In this document: in pieces, positions 7,033-11,488 of the stretch
How the letters are laid out: each line of letters opens with the position of its first letter
How positions within the stretch are numbered: position 1 is the stretch's first letter
From: JBJXGC01 sp046154545
GTDB lineage: Bacteria > Chloroflexota > Dehalococcoidia > Tepidiformales > Tepidiformaceae
DNA length: 11,488 bases
Assembly (NCBI GenBank): GCA_046154545.1
Contig: JBJXGC010000171.1
Location: 1 to 11,488, forward strand
Reading direction: 5' to 3'
Program-made: the position numbers and the translations under genes
Notes under the pieces: model-generated
Seen by the model: the letters and a program-made list of their open reading frames with translations, nothing else
Told to the model about the DNA's origin: nothing
Databases searched by the model: none

Positions 7033-7590
7033 ATGCACATGCCCGTTTACGCCGTCGGCGAGAAGGTCCCCGTCATCCACCCCGGCGCATTCATCGCCCC
7101 GACCGCGACCGTGGTCGGCGACGTCACCATCCATGAGGGCGCCTCCGTCTGGTACGGTGCCGTGGTCCGTGGCGACACCTCGTACGCCGTCATCGGGCGG
7201 GGCGCGAACGTCCAGGACGGCGCCGTCGTCCACGGCCGCGCCGGTCTTCCGGCCCTGATCGGAGACGAGGCTTCGATCGCCCACAACGCCGTCATCCACG
7301 GGGCCACTATCGGCGCGCGCGCCCTCATCGGGAACGGCGCCCAGGTGCTCGATGGCGCGTCGGTCGGGGAAGGTTCGCTCCTGGCGGCGGGGTCCGTCGT
7401 CCTCCCCGACACGCACATCCCGGATGGCGTCCTCGCCGCCGGGACGCCCGCCGCCGTGAAGCGGACGATCGCCGGGACGGCGTCGGAGGAGTGGGTCACG
7501 GGTAACCCGGGACGGTACGCCGCCCTGGCCGTCATGCACCGCGATGGCCTCCGCGAGGTCACGCGGGAGGAGGTCGCGCCGCCCCAATGA
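7033..7590 (+). CDS. Gamma-class carbonic anhydrase-like hexapeptide-repeat protein
   Basis: A left-handed beta-helix protein of the gamma-carbonic anhydrase/PaaY/YrdA group, 185 residues, a usual length. These are trimeric metal proteins; some hydrate CO2, and others act in acyl-CoA metabolism or have no known activity. Hexapeptide repeats run from about residue 14 to 125. The three metal-ligand histidines are present: His67 (VVHGR), His84 and His89 (SIAHNAVIHG). Arg46 and Asp48 (VVRGD) and Gln61 match conserved active-site positions. The acidic loop with the proton-shuttle glutamate of Methanosarcina Cam is absent, as in the shorter CamH-like branch, so activity is uncertain. A second ATG at 7039 fits the family start better and could be the start of a leaderless mRNA. 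The stop overlaps the next gene in ATGA, so the two are probably co-expressed. Confidence 0.9.
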   Translation: MHMPVYAVGEKVPVIHPGAFIAPTATVVGDVTIHEGASVWYGAVVRGDTSYAVIGRGANVQDGAVVHGRAGLPALIGDEASIAHNAVIHGATIGARALIGNGAQVLDGASVGEGSLLAAGSVVLPDTHIPDGVLAAGTPAAVKRTIAGTASEEWVTGNPGRYAALAVMHRDGLREVTREEVAPPQ

Positions 7591-8195
7591 ATCCACGTCT
7601 ACTCGCCAGCCTTCTCCCCATCGCGGTCTTCTGGGGCCTCTCACGGGGCCTCAATGTGGACTCCTGGGTCGCCATCCTCGGCGGCTTCATCGCCTCGGCG
7701 GCCGTGTTCTACTACAACCGCAAAGACCGGCTGATCGGTGCCCTCACCGCCTTTGGCTTCGTCGTCGTGGGCGCGTCGGCTGTGGCCGGCATCGTCTGGG
7801 ACAGCGAGAAGGCCTACCTGGCCTCCGGGCCGATCGCCGACTTCCTCTTCGTGCCGCTGTTTGCGGTGAGTATCGCCTTGCGCAAACCGCTGATCGGCGG
7901 CATCGCCCGCGAGCTCTTCCCCCAGGTCGCGACGCGCTTGCCGATCAACGCGCCGGTGTTCGTGGGGCTCACGATCGCGTGGGCGGTCTACAACATCGTC
8001 CACGGCGTATTCCGGGTCTACCTGCTGCGTGAACTGTCGGTCGGCGAATACATCATCTGGAGCCGCGTCCTCACCTGGCCGGTGCTCGCGGTGCTATTCG
8101 GCGTGAGCGGCTGGTTAATCCACCGTGCGGCACAACGTCACGCGCTCCAGCCGCCGGCTGTGGAAGGCAACTGGGTGATCATCGACCCTGCCTGA
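7587..8195 (+). CDS. Multipass membrane protein, VC0807/DUF3159-like
   Basis: A 202-residue integral membrane protein with about six hydrophobic segments and short basic loops (YYNRKDRL near 42-49, ALRKPLIGGIARELFP near 97-112). The order of segments and the RKPLI.G.ARELFP loop resemble the VC0807/DUF3159 type of small membrane proteins, whose function is unknown; this assignment is from pattern memory and moderate. The ATG overlaps the stop of the carbonic anhydrase-like gene in ATGA, so it depends on that gene for expression. A link to bicarbonate or proton balance is only a guess from the pairing. The gene ends at a 15-bp palindrome and converges on the transporter gene. Confidence 0.78.
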   Translation: MNPRLLASLLPIAVFWGLSRGLNVDSWVAILGGFIASAAVFYYNRKDRLIGALTAFGFVVVGASAVAGIVWDSEKAYLASGPIADFLFVPLFAVSIALRKPLIGGIARELFPQVATRLPINAPVFVGLTIAWAVYNIVHGVFRVYLLRELSVGEYIIWSRVLTWPVLAVLFGVSGWLIHRAAQRHALQPPAVEGNWVIIDPA

Positions 8196-8207
8196 TCGGC
8201 CCGATCA
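8193..8207. other. 15-bp palindrome at the stop of the membrane protein gene
   Basis: TGATCGG, one base, then CCGATCA: a perfect 7-bp inverted repeat that includes the TGA stop codon. As RNA it would give a 6-bp stem with a 3-nt loop but no U-tract. It lies between two convergent genes, where a bidirectional end signal would be expected, yet it may be fortuitous. Confidence 0.3.
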
Positions 8208-8294
8208 CGACCGATGCCGGGCGGAGGGCGGCACGCCTGGGCGTGGTCGCGCCTATCGACGAGGAAAAGCGGGCGGACTGAGCGCCGTCGCGCG

Positions 8295-9623
8295 CTATCC
8301 GGCTGGCGCCGCCTCAACCGGACTGTGGCTGGCTCCCGAATTGATGCGGAAGGCCATCGCGGCCGCCACCAGGCCGAGCAGCCCCGAGACGTAGATTGGG
8401 ATGGCGTAATCGCCCGCCACATCATGGATCTGGCCGGCGAAGACCGCGGCCACGGCCCCGCCGATCATGTGCGAGCAGCTGATCCAGCCGAAGAGCGTCG
8501 GCACGGAACGCCTTCCGAACCGTTCGGCCGTCAGCATCACGGTTGGCGGCACGGTAGCGATGTAATCGAGCCCGAACATCACCGCGAACAGGGACATCAG
8601 CGGGAGGGTGGTGATCAGCGGCAGGACCAGGAGTGAGCCGGCCCGCAGGAGGTAGTAGGTGGCGAGCAGGCGCCGGGGCGAGTAGCGGTCGGTCAGCCAG
8701 CCAGAGCCGAGGGTCCCGACGATGTTCATGAGGCCCATGAGGGTGACGACACCTGAGGCTTCGGTCTTACTGAATCCGTGCTCGCTCGCGTGCGGGATGA
8801 AGTGGAATCCGACCAGCCCGATCGTCGTAAAGCCGCAGATGAAGAAGCTCTCCGCCAACAGCCAGAACTCCGGCGTCCGGGCAGCCTGGGAGAGTGGTGT
8901 CACGCGTGAGTCGCCCGGGACAGCGGCACCGAGGGCAGCCGTCGTCCCGAATGGCTGGAGGCCGAGGTCGGCTGGCCGGCTGCGGAGCAGGAGCGCACAA
9001 AACGGCAGGACGATGGCACCGAGGAAGGCGGCCATCAAGAGGATTGCGCCGCGCCATCCCCAGGCTTCTTCGGCCCAGATGAGCGGGAAGAGGAGGACGA
9101 ACTGGCCAGCGCTCGAGGCGCCGCCGAGGATACCCGTCACCAGTCCGCGCCGCGACTCGAACCAGGTGTTGGCGACAGTGGCGCTCAGCACCGTGGAGAC
9201 GCCACCCGTCCCGAAGCCGGCGAGGAGCCCCCAGAAGACGTAGAGGCCGAGCAGGTCCTGGACGACAGCCGTCAGGCCCACGCCGGCCGTCCCGACCACG
9301 AGGAAGGCGAGGGCCATCGTCTTCATGCCGGTCCGGTTCAGGAGCCAGCCCGAAGCCGGCCCGGCCAAGCCCAGGGTCACCAGCGAAAGGGCGAGCGGCC
9401 AGGAGATGTCGCCGCGCGTCCAGCCGAAGTCCCGCTCGAGCGGCTCAATCAGGATGCCCGGCGCGGACCGGACCCCGGCCGAGGCGAGGATCAGGAAGAA
9501 CGCGACGGCCACCACGACCCAGCTGTAATGGAGCCCCGCCCGGGCCGCCCACCGTGCCGGATTGAGCGCACCGGCGGGCGAGCCCTCGGCCGGGGTGGGG
9601 TCGGCGTCCATGCTGCCCACCAT
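8295..9623 (-). CDS. MFS transporter, monocarboxylate/oxalate-formate antiporter-like
   Basis: A 442-residue inner-membrane transporter of the major facilitator superfamily with about twelve hydrophobic helices. The opening WVVVAVAFF...GILIEPLERDFGWTRGDIS is typical of the MCT/OFA-like branch, where the loop after helix 1 carries EPLE.(D/E)FGW(S/T)R. The A-type loop motif is seen as GWLLNRTGMK after helix 2 and GWLTDRYSPR in the second half, with a longer central loop near residues 215-250 (RPADLGLQPFG). Substrates of this branch are mostly monocarboxylates and related organic acids, so a carboxylate is likely but not proven. A second ATG at 9611 has GGTGGG just upstream and a -10-like TATGGT seven bases before it, and may be the true start. 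The gene stands alone, convergent with the membrane protein gene. Confidence 0.9.
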   Translation of the reverse strand: MVGSMDADPTPAEGSPAGALNPARWAARAGLHYSWVVVAVAFFLILASAGVRSAPGILIEPLERDFGWTRGDISWPLALSLVTLGLAGPASGWLLNRTGMKTMALAFLVVGTAGVGLTAVVQDLLGLYVFWGLLAGFGTGGVSTVLSATVANTWFESRRGLVTGILGGASSAGQFVLLFPLIWAEEAWGWRGAILLMAAFLGAIVLPFCALLLRSRPADLGLQPFGTTAALGAAVPGDSRVTPLSQAARTPEFWLLAESFFICGFTTIGLVGFHFIPHASEHGFSKTEASGVVTLMGLMNIVGTLGSGWLTDRYSPRRLLATYYLLRAGSLLVLPLITTLPLMSLFAVMFGLDYIATVPPTVMLTAERFGRRSVPTLFGWISCSHMIGGAVAAVFAGQIHDVAGDYAIPIYVSGLLGLVAAAMAFRINSGASHSPVEAAPAG

Positions 9624-9624
9624 A
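9619..9624 (-). promoter_or_regulatory. Candidate -10 of the transporter gene (leaderless start at 9611)
   Basis: TATGGT on the minus strand, the same hexamer as before the dehydrogenase gene, ends seven bases before the ATG at 9611. If used, the RNA would start at or next to that ATG, and the upstream ATG at 9623 would lie inside the promoter. No good -35 is visible. Confidence 0.3.
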
Positions 9625-9811
9625 CAAGAGCCGCAGACGCCCCGCAGCCGACGATGGCGGATCTGCCTCAGGTCAGGCGGAGTTGGGAGTCCTCGATCGG
9701 AGCGCTGGCCGACCAGGCCGTGGCCAGCACGACGTGCCGTTCGCTGGCTCGCGGCGCGATCGGAGGCACGGGGGACGAGGAGCCGACGCGGTGGGCCTAG
9801 AACGCCCCCGG

Positions 9812-10231
9812 CTAACCCTCACGCAGGTACACAGCGCCCACATCGAACGCGTCCTCGGCGGAACCGAACCAATCGCCACTGGGAAACGTGCAGGGCTCGT
9901 ACCTTTCGTGACTGTACGCGTAGAAGGCGAGACTCCACTGGTCGCGGCCCCTGAAGTAGCGGAGCCGGACGAGATGTGTTGGCGTTTCCCGCAGCCGTGC
10001 CAGGTATTCGGCGGCGGTTTCATGCACCAAATGGAGCATCGCCGGGCTCGGCGGCGCCGGCTCGGTGAACGCGTCGATGTAACAGAACTGGCCCTTGAAC
10101 CGCACTGCAATCCGCGTGAATAAGCCGCTGTAGTTCCGCTCAGCGTGCTCGAGAATGGCACGCTCAGTTCGAGCCTGGACAGCCGCCGAGACCTTATCCC
10201 CACCAGTATGTGGCGACAGTACCCACCCCAT
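9812..10231 (-). CDS. Conserved hypothetical protein (139 aa)
   Basis: No named domain is recognised. The product is a compact soluble alpha/beta-looking protein without signal peptide or membrane segment. It has a helical start (TERAILEHAERNYSG), strands RIAVRFKGQFCYIDAFT, then EYLARLRETPTHLVRLRYF, AFYAYSHERYEP and a closing GSAEDAFDVGAVYL. This pattern of hydrophobic strands and conserved-looking aromatic and acidic positions reads as real coding sequence and resembles hypothetical proteins I associate with similar genomes, though I cannot name the family. The ATG at 10231 has GGAGGT ten bases upstream, a slightly long but acceptable spacing. It lies 78 bp downstream of the acyl-CoA dehydrogenase on the same strand, separated by a heptamer repeat with stops in all frames. 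The 188 bp between this gene and the transporter show no further feature. Confidence 0.75.
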   Translation of the reverse strand: MGWVLSPHTGGDKVSAAVQARTERAILEHAERNYSGLFTRIAVRFKGQFCYIDAFTEPAPPSPAMLHLVHETAAEYLARLRETPTHLVRLRYFRGRDQWSLAFYAYSHERYEPCTFPSGDWFGSAEDAFDVGAVYLREG

Positions 10232-10281
10232 TCCTGTCGTTACCTCCGAAGCCGTTTACGCAGACAGACCGTGCGGATCGA

Positions 10282-10312
10282 CTAGCGGCTAATAGCTATC
10301 AGCTACCAGCTA
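10282..10312 (-). repeat. Heptanucleotide tandem repeat starting at the dehydrogenase stop codon
   Basis: On the minus strand the units are TAGCTGG, TAGCTGA, TAGCTAT, TAGCCGC and a final TAG, period 7. The first TAG is the stop codon of the acyl-CoA dehydrogenase. Because 7 is not a multiple of 3, successive TAGs fall in frames 0, 1, 2 and 0, so every frame is closed within about 20 bases. Confidence 0.75.
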
Positions 10313-11488
10313 CACCCCGAAGTCCCAGCTCATCCCGTCGTGGTACTGCTTGAGGACGTTCTTCGCGATCAGGATGCGGTGCACTTCGTCCGGGCCGTCG
10401 GCGATGCGCAGCGTCCGGGCGCCTGTGTACATCCCTGAAAGCGGGGTGTCGCCCGAGACGCCCATCGCGCCGTGGACCTGGATGGCCCGATCGACAACGC
10501 GCTCCATCGCCGCCGGGACGTAGATCTTCAGGGCCGAGATGTCGGTGCGTACGTCGCCTGTGCCGCGGTCGATCATCTGGGCGCAATGCAGCGTGAGGAG
10601 CCGCGAGGTCTGGATATCGATGTACGAGTCCGCGATGAAGCCCTGGATGAACTGCTTCGTCTCAAGCTTGCCACCGTGCACTTCACGGTCGATCGAGCGG
10701 CGGACCATCAGGTCGAACGCCCGCCACATCTGGCCGACGCTATTCATGCAGTGGAAGACGCGGCCTGCGCCGAGCCGGTCCTGGGCGGCCTGATGGCCCG
10801 TGCCCGTGCGGCCCAGCTGGTTGGTGACTGGCACGCGGACGTTCTCGTAGGCGATCTCACAGTGGTTGCTGTTGTGGCCCCAGACCGGGACGCTGCGGAT
10901 GATGTTGAAGCCCGGGGTGTCGGTCGGGACGATGATCTGGGTCATCTTCTCGCGGCTGCCGCCCTGCCCATCGGCCTCTTCGGTGCGGCACATGACGATG
11001 GCGAAGGCGGCGCCCATCGCGCCCGAGGTGAACCACTTGCGGCCGTTAATCACCCAGTCGTCGCCGTCACGGATGGCCCGGGTCTGGATCGCGTAGGGGT
11101 TCGAACCCGGGGCGTCGGGCTCCGTCATCGAAAAGCAGGAGCGGATCTCCCCGGCGATGAGCGGTTCCAACCACTTCTTCTTCTGTTCGTCCGTGCCGTA
11201 CTTGATGAGGATGGTCTGGTTGCCGGAATCCGGCGCGACGACGCCGAAGAGACTGTTCGAGTAGGGGCTCCAGGCGAGGATCTCGTTCATGAAGGCGTGC
11301 TTCATGAAGCCGATGCCCATGCCACCGTACTCCTTCGGGAGGTGTGGCGCCCAGAGGCCGGCCTTCTTCACGTGGTCCTGGATCTCGTGGCGGAGGGTCT
11401 GCGTCTCCGGCTTGCGATAGTCCGCCAGCCGCTCCTCGTTGGGGATGATGTAGCGGTTGACGATGTTCGCCGTCGCCTCCCGGACCTG
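10310..11488 (-). CDS. Acyl-CoA dehydrogenase, ACAD10/11-like, N-terminus beyond window
   Basis: FAD enzyme that oxidises acyl-CoA to enoyl-CoA, probably in fatty-acid or branched substrate breakdown. The frame is open to the right edge and 392 residues are visible, so only a short N-terminal part is missing. Within the visible part, LPKEYGGMGIGF is followed by the FAD/substrate motif CFSMTEPDAPGSNP (from about 118), WVINGRKWFTSGA, a beta domain ending in FENVRVP-like YENVRVP, and the C-terminal helical domain with GAGRVFHCMNSVGQ and IQVHGAMGVSGDTPL. The ending RIADGPDEVHR has Asp (about 364) where classical enzymes have the catalytic Glu (YEGT). ADGPDEVH is typical of the ACAD10/11-like branch, so I assign it there. 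That branch acts on long-chain or unusual acyl-CoAs; the substrate here is unknown. Confidence 0.93.
   Translation of the reverse strand, partial: QVREATANIVNRYIIPNEERLADYRKPETQTLRHEIQDHVKKAGLWAPHLPKEYGGMGIGFMKHAFMNEILAWSPYSNSLFGVVAPDSGNQTILIKYGTDEQKKKWLEPLIAGEIRSCFSMTEPDAPGSNPYAIQTRAIRDGDDWVINGRKWFTSGAMGAAFAIVMCRTEEADGQGGSREKMTQIIVPTDTPGFNIIRSVPVWGHNSNHCEIAYENVRVPVTNQLGRTGTGHQAAQDRLGAGRVFHCMNSVGQMWRAFDLMVRRSIDREVHGGKLETKQFIQGFIADSYIDIQTSRLLTLHCAQMIDRGTGDVRTDISALKIYVPAAMERVVDRAIQVHGAMGVSGDTPLSGMYTGARTLRIADGPDEVHRILIAKNVLKQYHDGMSWDFGV

Noticed and set aside
9673..10203. A 176-codon minus-strand open frame
   Set aside because: It overlaps the 139-residue gene in another frame, and its Arg/Ser-rich product looks like a frame-shifted shadow. 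The 139-residue frame has the better ribosome site and protein-like pattern.

Overview
This is a high-GC bacterial window. A tRNA-sensing T-box leader, a solo TrpB2-type tryptophan synthase beta subunit, a secreted protein with a Pro-Thr linker and an ACAD10/11-like acyl-CoA dehydrogenase together suggest Chloroflexota (for example a Dehalococcoidia-like lineage). That placement is an inference from style and gene content; no rRNA or other phylogenetic marker is present. I see no tRNA, rRNA, CRISPR array, insertion sequence or prophage gene.

Left part (1-4841, minus strand): a tryptophan operon. Reading 5' to 3' on the minus strand it has a promoter (about 4841-4812), a T-box riboswitch with a UGG (Trp) specifier codon, mutually exclusive antiterminator and terminator hairpins, then trpB2, a small four-helix-bundle protein of the 23S rRNA-intervening-sequence type, trpS and trpE. 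trpE runs off the left edge with only a few residues missing. The last three genes are chained by ATGA and TAATG stop/start overlaps. The logic is that uncharged tRNA-Trp turns on the first enzyme of the pathway (TrpE), an indole-to-tryptophan enzyme (TrpB2) and the tRNA-charging enzyme (TrpS). The four-helix protein in the middle has no assigned role and is the most intriguing gene here.

Middle part (4966-8195): a minus-strand secreted protein, anchored to the membrane or cell wall, with a TTG start; a 298-bp stretch in which I see no gene; a minus-strand short-chain dehydrogenase; and, divergent from it, a plus-strand pair with an ATGA overlap that encodes a gamma-class carbonic anhydrase-like hexapeptide protein and a multipass membrane protein.

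Right part (8295-11488, minus strand): an MFS transporter (convergent with the membrane protein gene), a small conserved hypothetical protein of 139 residues, and an acyl-CoA dehydrogenase cut by the right edge. A heptanucleotide tandem repeat begins at the stop codon of the last gene and places stops in all three frames.

The strongest non-routine signals are the tRNA-Trp T-box operon with its embedded four-helix protein, a trpE product with no tryptophan in its visible 495 residues, a G-quadruplex motif between trpB2 and the four-helix gene, the heptamer repeat, and -10-like hexamers placed 6-7 nt before start codons, which suggest leaderless mRNAs.
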